Positions 30,416 through 38,158 of a DNA stretch of 42,696 nt are shown piece by piece. Each line of letters begins with the position of its first letter. Positions within the stretch are counted from its first letter, which is position 1. The stretch comes from Nonomuraea antri (GTDB taxonomy: Bacteria > Actinomycetota > Actinomycetes > Streptosporangiales > Streptosporangiaceae): positions 1-42,696 of the forward strand of contig NZ_JABCPZ010000078.1 of the NCBI RefSeq assembly GCF_013283785.1. Direction: 5' to 3'. The notes below the pieces were generated by a model. That model was given only the letters and a program-made list of their open reading frames with translations, was not told the origin of the DNA and did not search any database. The translations under genes and the position numbers were made by a program.

Positions 30416-33400
30416 GCTGCCCTGGCTGGCGTGCCAGAGCTTGCGCGGCGGGGTGGCGGCGATGGCCGGGCCGAGGTCGGAGTAGGGCGAGAGCCTGAAG
30501 CCGTTGGCGTACTCGATCCTGCGCCCGCCGACGCCGCCCTGATCGCGCGGATCGCGCGCCAACCGGGCGCGGACCGCCTCGATGCCCTGGGCGCGCCAGA
30601 GCGCGTCGAGGTCGGCCAGGTCCCAGCAGTCCACGGCGCGCATGGAGATCGCCCGGGTGCCGGTGCGCCTGACCACGCCCCTGGCCAGCATGAGCCACGA
30701 GCCGAACACGGTGGCCGCGCAGTGCCCCTGCACCGACTCGAAGAACGTCAGGTCGACGGGCCCGGTCGAGTCGTCGAGCGTGGTGAAGATGACGCGCTGG
30801 CCCGAGCGCACGGCCGGGGTCTGGGTGGCCACCTTGACGCCGGCCACCAGCACCTCGGCGCCGTTGCGCAGCGTGAGCAGGTCCTTGGAACGCACCACCC
30901 CGAGCGCGTCGAGCAGTTCGTCGTGGAAGCTGATGACGTGCCTGCTGACGTCGATGCCGAGGATCTCCAGCTCGGCCTCGACCATCTCCGACTCGGTCAT
31001 CTCGGGCAGCTCGCCGGGTGAGACGTGCTCGGTGAAGCCCAGCGGGAGCTGCACCTCCACCGCGGCCCGCGCGGCGGGCTCCGGCGGCGGCGCCGGGGTG
31101 TAGCGCCTGGACCGCCGCGGCCCGGACCGCACCGGCGACGAGCCCCGTTCCAGCGTGCCGACCTGGGCGATCAGGTCACGCCTGGTCAGCTCGCCGGGAC
31201 GCCAGCGCGGCCCGCCCGGGTGCAGGTCGTGCAGCACGTCCAGGCCGCCGACCTGGACGATCCGCTCGATCGTGGGACGCGAGGGCCGCGCCCGGTCCCA
31301 GAAGTCGGCCAGCGACGTGTACGGCTGCCCGGCCACCATCCGGTCCACCTCGGCCTCGCTCACCCCCTTGATCGCCGAGAACGGCACCCGCAGCGCGTAC
31401 CCCTTGCCGATCTCCCCGATCTCGAAGTCCCCGCGCACCCGCGGCGGCCTCGCCAGCGCGGACGACCGCACGCGCACCTGGACGCGCGGCCCGAGCCGTT
31501 CCACCCGCCACTCACGGCCCGACCTGTTGATGTCGAGCGGCAGGATCTTCACCCCGCACTGCCTGGCCTCGTCGATGATGACGCGCGGCGGGTACATGCC
31601 GGGCTCGTGCGTGAGCACCCCGGCGAAGAACGCGGCCGCGTGGTGCCGTTTGAGCCAGGCCGACTGGTAGGTGGGCAGCGCGAACGCCGCCGCGTGCGCC
31701 TTGCAGAACCCGAACGCGCCGAACGCGTCGAGCACCTTCCAGGCCCGTTCGACCGCCGCGTCGTCGAAGCCGTTCGCCCTGGCCATCGGCATGAACGTGG
31801 AGCGCACCCGGGCGCGGCCCTCAGGCGTGTCGAGGGTGCGGCGCAACATCTCGGCGAAGGACAGGTCGCGTCCCGTCATCACCTCGATGATCTTCAGGAC
31901 CTGCTCGTGGAACACCACGACGCCGTGCGTCTCCTTCAGCGACTCGCGCAGCCGCTCGTGCGGGTAGTACGGCTGCCGCCACCCGTGCCTGGCCTCCAGG
32001 TACGGGGTGACCATGTCGGAGTTCACCGGCCCCGGCCGGAACAGCGAGATGTCCACGATCAGGTCGTGCATCCGGCGCGGCTCCAGCTTGGCCACCAGCT
32101 CGCGCTGGCCGGGCGACTCGATCTGGAAGCAGCCGAGCGTGCGGCCGGCGCAGATCATGTCGTAGGTGTCCTGGTCGTCGTGCGGCACGTACTGGACGTC
32201 CGCCCCGGGTCCCTGCCGCTCGTCCGCCTCTGGCCCCTGCCGCTCGTCCAGCTCTGGCCCCTGCTGCTCGTCCAGCTTCACCACGACGCCGTCGACCCGC
32301 TCGATCTCGCGCAGCGCGTACGCCATCGCCGACTGCATGCGCACGCCCAGCACGTCGAGCTTGAGCAGCCCGGCCTCCTCCACGTCGTCCTTGTCGAACT
32401 GCGACATGGGGAACTCCAGCAGGCTGCGCTCGACCGGGGTGCGGTCGCGCAGCCCCGCGTTGCCGACCAGCACCCCGCACGGGTGCAGCGCGATGTGCCT
32501 GGGCAGCCCGTCGAGCTTCTCGGCCAGCCGGAAGACCCGGTCGAGCCCGGCCTCGCCGAGCCTGCTCTCGCGCAGCTCGGGCAGGTCCTCCAGGGAGGCG
32601 GTGATCTGCCTGGCCCTGATGTGCGGGAACGCCTTGGCGATGGCGTCGATCTCGTGCGGCGGCAGGCCCATCGCGCCGGCCACGTCACGGATCGCGCTGC
32701 GGGCCCGGTAGGTCTCCATCATCGACACGCAGGCCACCCTGGCCTCGCCGTAGCGTTCGAAGATGGCCTGGTAGCAGTCGAGCCGGCGGGCGGACTCGAC
32801 GTCGACGTCGATGTCGGGCAGCCCGACGCGGCCCTCCGACAGGAAGCGCTCCATGAGCAGGTGGTGTTCGAGCGGGTTCACCTCGCCGATGCCGATCAGG
32901 TAGTTGACCAGGCTGCCCGCGCCCGAGCCGCGGATGGCGCAGCGGATGCCCATGCCGCGGATCATGTCGGTGATGCCGGACACCGCGATGAAGTACCCGG
33001 ACAGGCGTTTCCTCTCGATGATGGCCAGTTCGTCCCGCAGCCGTTCCCTGGCCTCGCGCGAGCGGTCCAGGCCGCGTCTGGCCAGGCCGTCCTGGACGCG
33101 GTCGCGCAGCAGCGGCACCGGGTCGCCGCCGATCTCGGGCAGGTGCAGGTTCGGCGGGTCGTTGCGCAGCGCCAGCAGTTCGAGCGGGTCGATCGCGCAC
33201 GCCTCGGCCAGCCTGCGGGTGGTGAACAGCAGCCGGCCCGCCCGCTCCGCGTCGGCGCCGCAGATCTTGGCGGCCACCTGCCACATCTCCTTGGCGCCCT
33301 TGAGGTAGGCGTGCGAGGTGGTGCGTTCCAGGTGGCGCGGGTGCAGCGGGACGAGCTGCCTGGCCGCGTCGAGCACGTCGCCGACCTGGTGGTCGGCCGG

Positions 33401-34087
33401 GTCGAGGTAACGCACCGCGTTGGTGAGCACGGCGGGCACGCCGGCGGACTCGGCCAGGGCGAGCATCCGGACGGCCGTGGTGGCGTCGCGGAAGCCGTAC
33501 TGGTCGACCAGCTCGATCACCACGCCTGGCACGGCGGCGCGCCAGAGGCCGAGCAGGGTCCTGGCCTGCTCGTCGCGGCGCTCGGCGATCGCGCGGCCCA
33601 CGTCGGACCTGGGGCCGAGCAGCACCACGAGCCCGTCTTCGCCGCCGATCCCGTGACCGTCGTCGGACGCGCCCGCCCAGGCGCCGACCAGCTCACGGGT
33701 CACCGCCGGCTTGCCGCGCTCACCCGCGTAGTGCGCGGCCGTGACCAGGCGTGCCAGCCGCGACCAGCCCTTCGACCTGGCCAGGACGGTGACCCGGTCC
33801 GCCGAGTCGGGCCCGGTCCGCGGCCTGGGCGTACGCATGCCGGGAACCGGCTTGAAGGCCGAGACCGGGACCTCCAGCTCGAAGTTCACCCCGAACACCG
33901 GGGCGATGCCGGCCTCCGCGCAGGCCTGGGCATGCTTGACCGCACCGTAGAGCCCGTCGCGGTCGGTCAGCGCCAGGATGTCCATCCCGAGGTCGGAGGC
34001 CCGCTTGACCAGGTCCTTCGGGAAGGCGGTGCCGTACCGCATCGAGTACGCGGAACTCACGTTGAGGTGCGCGAACGGGGCCGCCAT
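30395..34087 (-). CDS. dnaE2: Error-prone DNA polymerase III alpha, DnaE2/ImuC type
   Basis: 1230 residues. The PHP domain opens HLNVSSAYSMRYGTAFP and DILALTDRDGLYGAVKH. Polymerase motifs include RGSGAGSLVNYLIGIGEVNP (near 390) and active-site PDIDVDVESARR (near 425). A thumb/finger region with FGFCKAHAAAFALPTYQSAWLKRHH and a C-terminal OB domain complete it. DnaE2 performs mutagenic translesion synthesis with ImuA/ImuB-type partners, not found here. ATG 34087 overlaps the DUF6504 stop (TGATG). A LexA-type box upstream predicts SOS induction. About residues 606-630 are 8-residue repeats (LDERQGPE) not expected in the family, encoded by a 24-bp array near motif DTYDMICAGRTLGCFQ. Confidence 0.95.
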   Translation of the reverse strand: MAAPFAHLNVSSAYSMRYGTAFPKDLVKRASDLGMDILALTDRDGLYGAVKHAQACAEAGIAPVFGVNFELEVPVSAFKPVPGMRTPRPRTGPDSADRVTVLARSKGWSRLARLVTAAHYAGERGKPAVTRELVGAWAGASDDGHGIGGEDGLVVLLGPRSDVGRAIAERRDEQARTLLGLWRAAVPGVVIELVDQYGFRDATTAVRMLALAESAGVPAVLTNAVRYLDPADHQVGDVLDAARQLVPLHPRHLERTTSHAYLKGAKEMWQVAAKICGADAERAGRLLFTTRRLAEACAIDPLELLALRNDPPNLHLPEIGGDPVPLLRDRVQDGLARRGLDRSREARERLRDELAIIERKRLSGYFIAVSGITDMIRGMGIRCAIRGSGAGSLVNYLIGIGEVNPLEHHLLMERFLSEGRVGLPDIDVDVESARRLDCYQAIFERYGEARVACVSMMETYRARSAIRDVAGAMGLPPHEIDAIAKAFPHIRARQITASLEDLPELRESRLGEAGLDRVFRLAEKLDGLPRHIALHPCGVLVGNAGLRDRTPVERSLLEFPMSQFDKDDVEEAGLLKLDVLGVRMQSAMAYALREIERVDGVVVKLDEQQGPELDERQGPEADERQGPGADVQYVPHDDQDTYDMICAGRTLGCFQIESPGQRELVAKLEPRRMHDLIVDISLFRPGPVNSDMVTPYLEARHGWRQPYYPHERLRESLKETHGVVVFHEQVLKIIEVMTGRDLSFAEMLRRTLDTPEGRARVRSTFMPMARANGFDDAAVERAWKVLDAFGAFGFCKAHAAAFALPTYQSAWLKRHHAAAFFAGVLTHEPGMYPPRVIIDEARQCGVKILPLDINRSGREWRVERLGPRVQVRVRSSALARPPRVRGDFEIGEIGKGYALRVPFSAIKGVSEAEVDRMVAGQPYTSLADFWDRARPSRPTIERIVQVGGLDVLHDLHPGGPRWRPGELTRRDLIAQVGTLERGSSPVRSGPRRSRRYTPAPPPEPAARAAVEVQLPLGFTEHVSPGELPEMTESEMVEAELEILGIDVSRHVISFHDELLDALGVVRSKDLLTLRNGAEVLVAGVKVATQTPAVRSGQRVIFTTLDDSTGPVDLTFFESVQGHCAATVFGSWLMLARGVVRRTGTRAISMRAVDCWDLADLDALWRAQGIEAVRARLARDPRDQGGVGGRRIEYANGFRLSPYSDLGPAIAATPPRKLWHASQGSSGPTAA
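32198..32269 (-). repeat. In-frame tandem array (24-bp unit, 3 copies) inside dnaE2
   Basis: Units start at 32198, 32222 and 32246, with a partial copy from 32270. Each begins GTCC on the plus strand and encodes a version of LDERQGPE on the minus strand. They form a charged loop between DnaE2 core motifs and keep frame. Confidence 0.9.
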
Positions 34088-34353
34088 CAATCCCACGCCC
34101 GCAGCAGCAGCCAGCCGTTGCTGGCGGTGTCGTAGCGCAGTTCGTAGGAGCCGACCTCGCGCCCGGGGCTGGCCTCGACCCGCCAGAACTGCCGCTCCCC
34201 CGGGTCGCCCTCGCCGGTCTTCCACCATTCGCGGGCGACCACCCAGTGATCGAGGACGCGACGGACGAGGTAGAGCCGGTCACGCCAGACGAACTGGGTC
34301 GGCTCGCCGTCTCTGGTCCACACCTCGATCGGATCGCCATAGAGTCTGCTCAA
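34087..34353 (-). CDS. DUF6504 protein
   Basis: 88 residues. MSRLYGDPIEVWTRDGEPTQFVWRDRLYLVRRVLDHWVVAREWW and FWRVEASPG...YELRYDTASNGWLLLRAWD match the small DUF6504 proteins that sit beside polymerase IV/ImuB-like or DnaE2 genes in actinobacteria. The activity is unknown, and the constant neighbourhood suggests a part in translesion synthesis. The start is TTG 34353 with GGAG seven bases upstream. It is the first gene of the SOS-controlled unit and overlaps dnaE2 by one base. Confidence 0.85.
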   Translation of the reverse strand: MSRLYGDPIEVWTRDGEPTQFVWRDRLYLVRRVLDHWVVAREWWKTGEGDPGERQFWRVEASPGREVGSYELRYDTASNGWLLLRAWD

Positions 34354-34411
34354 GACGCTTCTCCCCGCGGCTCTGGTTCGTATGCTGAGCCACCCGGGGG
34401 AAGACGGGCGC

Positions 34412-35179
34412 TTATGACTCGAACATACGTTCCAACGGCGGGAAACGCAAGTCGCCCGCCTGCCGGACGAGCGGGTTGGCGCTGATCGAGTTCCTGATGC
34501 TGAAGGTCACGCTGCCGGCCCGGTACCTGTCGTCGGACGACTCCACCGGCCGGCCCTCGTGCGTGGTGGTGATCCGGCGCTGGCGCAGCAGCGGGCTGCC
34601 GCGGCGCACCCCGAGCAGCCGGGAGTCCTGGGCGCCCGCAGGGACCGCGTCGATCAGGTGCTCGCCGTAGGCGAAGACCAGGCCGATGCTCTCGTAGAGC
34701 GCCTGGGTGACCGACTCGCAGTCGGGCGGCAGCGCCTCGACCGCGTCGGCCACCCAGGCGGCGTACGCGGTGCGTTCCAGCAGGATGGGCTCGCCTTCGA
34801 GGGTGCGCAGGCGCAGCACGTCCAGCACCTCGGCGCTGCCCAGCCTGGCCGACTCCGCCTGGCCCGCCGGACGGCGGCGCTGCGCGATCACCTGGCCGCC
34901 GAAGCCGTAGCCGTTGGCGCGCGCCCACTGGGCGAAGCTGTGCAGTTCGGCGAAGCTCTGGCTGCGCGCGTTGCCCAGCACGATCCGCCTGGCGCCCTGC
35001 CTGGTGCCGACCAGCCCCTCGGCGACCAGCACCGCGACGGCCTGGCGCACCGTGCCGCGGGCCGCGCCGAAGCGCGCCGCCAGCTCGGACTCCGACGGGA
35101 GCTGCGAGCCGACCGGATTCGCCCCCGACAGGATGTCGGTGCGCAGTTCATCGGCGATCCGTTCATAGCGCGCCACCAT
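34412..35179 (-). CDS. HutC-subfamily GntR regulator (UTRA domain)
   Basis: 255 residues. The N-terminal wHTH reads GSQLPSESELAARFGAARGTVRQAVAVLVAEGLV. The UTRA effector domain covers about residues 85-250, with LRTLEGEPILLERTAYA, DAVPAGAQDSRLLGVRRGSPLL and the closing DDRYRAGSVTFSIRN, typical of regulators sensing sugars, phosphonates or other small organics. ATG 35179 follows AAAGGGT. It is divergent from the ABC importer operon with a palindrome between, so it probably represses that operon. Its last codons contain a LexA box serving the dnaE2 unit downstream on the same strand. Confidence 0.92.
   Translation of the reverse strand: MVARYERIADELRTDILSGANPVGSQLPSESELAARFGAARGTVRQAVAVLVAEGLVGTRQGARRIVLGNARSQSFAELHSFAQWARANGYGFGGQVIAQRRRPAGQAESARLGSAEVLDVLRLRTLEGEPILLERTAYAAWVADAVEALPPDCESVTQALYESIGLVFAYGEHLIDAVPAGAQDSRLLGVRRGSPLLRQRRITTTHEGRPVESSDDRYRAGSVTFSIRNSISANPLVRQAGDLRFPPLERMFES
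34419..34434 (-). promoter_or_regulatory. LexA (SOS) box of the DUF6504-dnaE2 unit
   Basis: TCGAACATACGTTCCA matches the actinobacterial LexA consensus TCGAAC-N4-GTTCGA at 11 of 12 fixed positions. It lies 66 bp upstream of the DUF6504 start and inside the last codons of the GntR gene. dnaE2 is a known LexA target in mycobacteria. Confidence 0.8.
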
Positions 35180-35234
35180 TTATGACCCTTTCTCTTCACG
35201 AAAGAGCAATCTTCATGCGACTTACTAAGGCTGG

Positions 35235-35248
35235 CTTGTTTGTACAAG
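35235..35248. promoter_or_regulatory. GntR operator candidate before the ABC importer
   Basis: CTTGTTTGTACAAG is an inverted repeat with 5-bp arms (CTTGT/ACAAG) and a 4-bp spacer, containing the 8-bp palindrome TTGTACAA. It lies between the divergent GntR (35179) and binding-protein (35292) starts, in an AT-rich stretch where the promoters must be. Confidence 0.6.
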
Positions 35249-35291
35249 TTCCCTTAAGTTCTTTCCACACCCCCCGAGAGTGGAGGTCGAA

Positions 35292-36443
35292 GTGTTCGCA
35301 CCTCGCGCCCGTGTGGCCGGCGTCGTCGCACTGTTCACCGTAGTCACCGCGGCGTGTGGCGCCGCGCCGAGCTCCCAGCGGTCCACGGCGTCAGAGGGCG
35401 GGGTGAACGCGCGCACCGCCACCTCGGCGGCCGACTTCGGCGGTATGGACAAGCTGATCGAGGCCGCGAAGAAGGAGGGGAATCTGCACGTCATCGCCCT
35501 TCCGCCGAATTGGGCCAATTACGGGGAGATCATCAAGACCTTCGAGGCCAAGTACGGTATCAAGATCGAGAGCGAGGACCCCGACGCGGCCAGCGCCGAC
35601 GAGATCAACGCGGTCAAGACCCGCAAGGGCCAGGACCGCGCCCCCGACGTGCTGGACCTGGGTCAGTCGTTCGCGATCAGCGGCGCCGCCGAAGGGCTGT
35701 TCGCGCCGTACAAGGTGCAGGCGTTCGACAAGATCCCCGAGGGCCAGAAGGAGCCGACCGGGCTCTGGACCAACGACTACGGCGGCTACGTCTCGATCGG
35801 CTGCGACGCCAAGAAGATCACCAACTGCCCGACCAGCTTCGCCGACCTGCTCAAGCCCGAGTACAAGGGCAAGGTCGCGATGAACGGCAACCCCACCAAG
35901 TCGGGCTCGGCGTTCGCCGGAGTGTACGCCGCGTCGCTGGCGGAAGGCGGCTCGTTCGACGACATCGAGCCGGGCATCCAGTTCTTCAAGAAGCTCAAGG
36001 ACGTCGGCAACTACAACCCGGTCGAGACCACCCCGGCCACCATCGAGAAGGGCGAGACCCAGATCAGCATCGACTGGGACTACAACAACGCCGCGTACGC
36101 GCCGGAGATGGCCGCCAAGGGCCTCGACTGGAAGGTGAACGTGCCGACCGACGGCAAGTACTTCCAGATGTACGCCCAGGCCATCAACAAGGACGCGCCG
36201 CACCCGGCCGCCGCCAGGCTCTGGCAGGAGTTCCTCTACAGCGCCGAGGGCCAAAACCTGTACCTGAAGGGCTTCGCGCGCCCGGTGCTCATGCCGTCCA
36301 TGACCACCGACGGGAGCATCGACAAGGCGGCGGCGGAGAAGCTGCCCCCGGTCGACGGCACGCCCACCTTCCCCAGCACCGAGCAGGTGGACAAGGCCAA
36401 GGCGAAGCTCGCCTCCGGCTGGGACGCCGCGATCTCGGGATGA
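35292..36443 (+). CDS. ABC importer substrate-binding lipoprotein (family 1, PotD/FbpA/PhnS-like)
   Basis: 383 residues. The signal VVALFTVVTAAC gives a lipobox TAAC (Cys22). The mature part is a two-lobed binding protein: KLIEAAKKEGNLHVIALPPNWANYGEIIKTFEAKYGIKI at the N-lobe, WTNDYGGYVSIGCD, and a hinge-proximal GETQISIDWDYNNAAYAPEM. The text resembles binders for ferric iron, polyamines, thiamine or 2-aminoethylphosphonate. GTG 35292 has GGAGG five bases upstream. It is the first gene of an importer with two permeases, an ATPase and a HAD phosphatase. The stop overlaps a run of 26-bp tandem units before the first permease. Confidence 0.92.
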   Translation: MFAPRARVAGVVALFTVVTAACGAAPSSQRSTASEGGVNARTATSAADFGGMDKLIEAAKKEGNLHVIALPPNWANYGEIIKTFEAKYGIKIESEDPDAASADEINAVKTRKGQDRAPDVLDLGQSFAISGAAEGLFAPYKVQAFDKIPEGQKEPTGLWTNDYGGYVSIGCDAKKITNCPTSFADLLKPEYKGKVAMNGNPTKSGSAFAGVYAASLAEGGSFDDIEPGIQFFKKLKDVGNYNPVETTPATIEKGETQISIDWDYNNAAYAPEMAAKGLDWKVNVPTDGKYFQMYAQAINKDAPHPAAARLWQEFLYSAEGQNLYLKGFARPVLMPSMTTDGSIDKAAAEKLPPVDGTPTFPSTEQVDKAKAKLASGWDAAISG

Positions 36444-36469
36444 GCGGCGGATCCGAGCGGTGGCGATGA
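36440..36469 (+). CDS. Possible 9-residue mini-ORF, first copy
   Basis: ATG 36440 overlaps the binding-protein stop and encodes MSGGSERWR, ending in TGA that overlaps the next ATG. The sequence copies the permease N-terminus (MRGGSKGW). Confidence 0.35.
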   Translation: MSGGSERWR

Positions 36470-36495
36470 GAGACGGATCCACGAGATGGCGATGA
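36466..36495 (+). CDS. Possible 9-residue mini-ORF, second copy
   Basis: ATG 36466 encodes MRDGSTRWR and stops at TGA overlapping the permease ATG at 36492. With the first copy it links binding protein and permease in an unbroken chain of ATGA overlaps. Confidence 0.35.
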   Translation: MRDGSTRWR

Positions 36496-37316
36496 GAGGC
36501 GGGTCCAAGGGGTGGCTCGGCGCGCTGCCCCTGCTGGCCTTCTACGCGCTCGTCTTCGGCGTGCCCGCCGTGGCGCTGCTGGCCGGGGCGTTCACCGTGC
36601 AGGGGCGGCCGAGCCTGGACAACCTGCGCCAGAGCCTGCAGGGCGGCAACCTGAACGCCATCGCGGGCAGCGTCCAGGTGTCGGCGGTGGTGGCGGTGTC
36701 GGGCGCGGTGCTCGGCACGTTCTTCGCCCACGCCGTCGTCACCTCCAGGTCCGCGGCGCTGCGCAACGCGGTGCTGACCGCCTCCGGCGTGCTGGCCAAC
36801 TTCGGCGGCGTGCCGCTGGCCTTCTTCTGGGTGGCCACGCTGGGCAACTCCGGGATCGTCAGCGGGCTGCTCGGGCTGCCGTCCGGCGCGCTGTACACGT
36901 TCTGGGGGCTGGTGGTGGTCTACCTGTACTTCTCGATCCCGCTGATGGTGCTGGTCATGGCACCGGCGCTGGACGGGCTGCGGCCGCAGTGGCGCGAGGC
37001 GGCGGCCAACAACGGGGCAACCACCTGGCACTACTGGCGGTACGTGGGCCTGCCGGTGCTCGCTCCCGCGCTGCTCGGCGGGGTGGTGCTGCTGTTCGGC
37101 TCGGCGTTCGCGGCCTACGCCACGGCGGCGGCCATGGGCGCGGGCACCGTGGTGCCGCTGGTCACCTTGAAGATCGCCAACGCGCTGACCAGTGACGTGC
37201 TGATCGGGCAGGAGAACGTGGCGTTCGCGCTGAGCCTGGACATGGTCGTGGTGGCCGGCCTGGTGATGGCGATCTACCTGCCGCTGCAGCGAAGGAGCAC
37301 CCGATGGCTGCACTGA
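36492..37316 (+). CDS. ABC importer permease 1
   Basis: 274 residues with about six helices: ALPLLAFYALVFGVPAVALLAGAF at the start, then SVQVSAVVAVSGAVLGTFFAHAV and later ones. The EAA loop reads REAAANNGATTWHYWRYVGLPVL and would dock on the ATPase. I chose ATG 36492 because it makes the ATGA overlap and is the equivalent of the mini-ORF starts; ATG 36486 is six bases upstream in frame. No strong ribosome site precedes either, so coupling to the upstream mini-ORF is likely. It overlaps permease 2 by 13 bp. Confidence 0.92.
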   Translation: MRGGSKGWLGALPLLAFYALVFGVPAVALLAGAFTVQGRPSLDNLRQSLQGGNLNAIAGSVQVSAVVAVSGAVLGTFFAHAVVTSRSAALRNAVLTASGVLANFGGVPLAFFWVATLGNSGIVSGLLGLPSGALYTFWGLVVVYLYFSIPLMVLVMAPALDGLRPQWREAAANNGATTWHYWRYVGLPVLAPALLGGVVLLFGSAFAAYATAAAMGAGTVVPLVTLKIANALTSDVLIGQENVAFALSLDMVVVAGLVMAIYLPLQRRSTRWLH

Positions 37317-38158
37317 CCGGCCTGGAGCCGGGCGCGGGCGCGGCGGCCGAGCCCGGGCCCCGGCCGCGGGCGTGGCGGGCGGCGGTGTTCCTGCTCGCCG
37401 CGCTCTACTTCCTGGTGCCGCTGGGCGCGTCGCTCTGGTACACGGTCTACACGCCCACCGCCGGGGTCTCGCCGTCCGCCTACGGCGAGCTGCTGACCGC
37501 CGAGGGGTTCGCGACGTCGCTGGCGTTGTCGCTGACGCTGGCCGCCGCGACGATCGTGCTGGTCCTGCTGCTGACGCTGCCGGCCATGCTCGCCGTACGG
37601 CTGAGCGCGCCCCGGCTGCGCCCGGTGATGGAGGTGCTGTGCACGCTGCCGCTGGTGGTGCCGCCGATCACGTTCGTGGCCGGGATCTCCATCTCGCTGC
37701 GTACCGGGGCCGACGTGCTGGCTCCGACGCCGTTCTGGGCCACGCTGATGGCGGTGCAGGACCGGGCGTTCCCGATGGTGCTGGTGGCCGCGTACGTGGT
37801 GCTGGTGCTGCCGTTCGTCTACCGCGCGCTGGACTCGGGGCTGCGCACGATGGACGTGCGGACGCTGGTGGAGGCGGCGCGCAACCTGGGCGCGTCGTGG
37901 CCGCACGTGATGTTCCGGGTGGTGATACCGAACCTGCGCTCGGCGCTGGCCTCGGCGTCGTTCCTGACGCTCGCGCTGGTGCTGGGCGAGTTCACCGTGG
38001 CCAGGCTGCTGGGCTACGAGCCGTTCGCGGTGTGGATCGTGACCATCTCCGGCTCGCGCGGCCAGCTCTCCGTGGCGGTGTCGATTCTCAGCCTGGTGCT
38101 CATCTGGCTGCTGCTGCTCGTGGTCTCCGGCGTGCTCGGTAAGGAGAGAAGAAGATGA
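37304..38158 (+). CDS. ABC importer permease 2
   Basis: 284 residues, about six helices, starting after an Ala/Gly/Pro-rich cytosolic tail (GLEPGAGAAAEPGPRPRAW). The EAA loop is VEAARNLGASWPHVMFRVVIPNLRSAL. It forms the membrane channel with permease 1. The start lies inside the end of permease 1, and the stop overlaps the ATPase ATG as ATGA, so the subunits are made in step. Confidence 0.93.
   Translation: MAALTGLEPGAGAAAEPGPRPRAWRAAVFLLAALYFLVPLGASLWYTVYTPTAGVSPSAYGELLTAEGFATSLALSLTLAAATIVLVLLLTLPAMLAVRLSAPRLRPVMEVLCTLPLVVPPITFVAGISISLRTGADVLAPTPFWATLMAVQDRAFPMVLVAAYVVLVLPFVYRALDSGLRTMDVRTLVEAARNLGASWPHVMFRVVIPNLRSALASASFLTLALVLGEFTVARLLGYEPFAVWIVTISGSRGQLSVAVSILSLVLIWLLLLVVSGVLGKERRR

Larger units (their letters stand above)
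36439..36516 (+). repeat. Tandem array (exact 26-bp unit, 3 copies) at the binding-protein/permease junction
   Basis: Units at 36439-36464, 36465-36490 and 36491-36516 each start GATGAG and end TGGC. The last is the coding start of the permease (MRGGSKGW). The first carries the stop of the binding protein. The period is 3n-1, so each unit has ATG and TGA overlapping as ATGA. Confidence 0.93.

Noticed and set aside
31025..34135. Plus-strand open frame of over 1000 codons opposite dnaE2
   Set aside because: It is His/Arg/Val/Leu-rich with no recognisable motif and is exactly antisense to the DnaE2 motifs; a codon-bias artefact.
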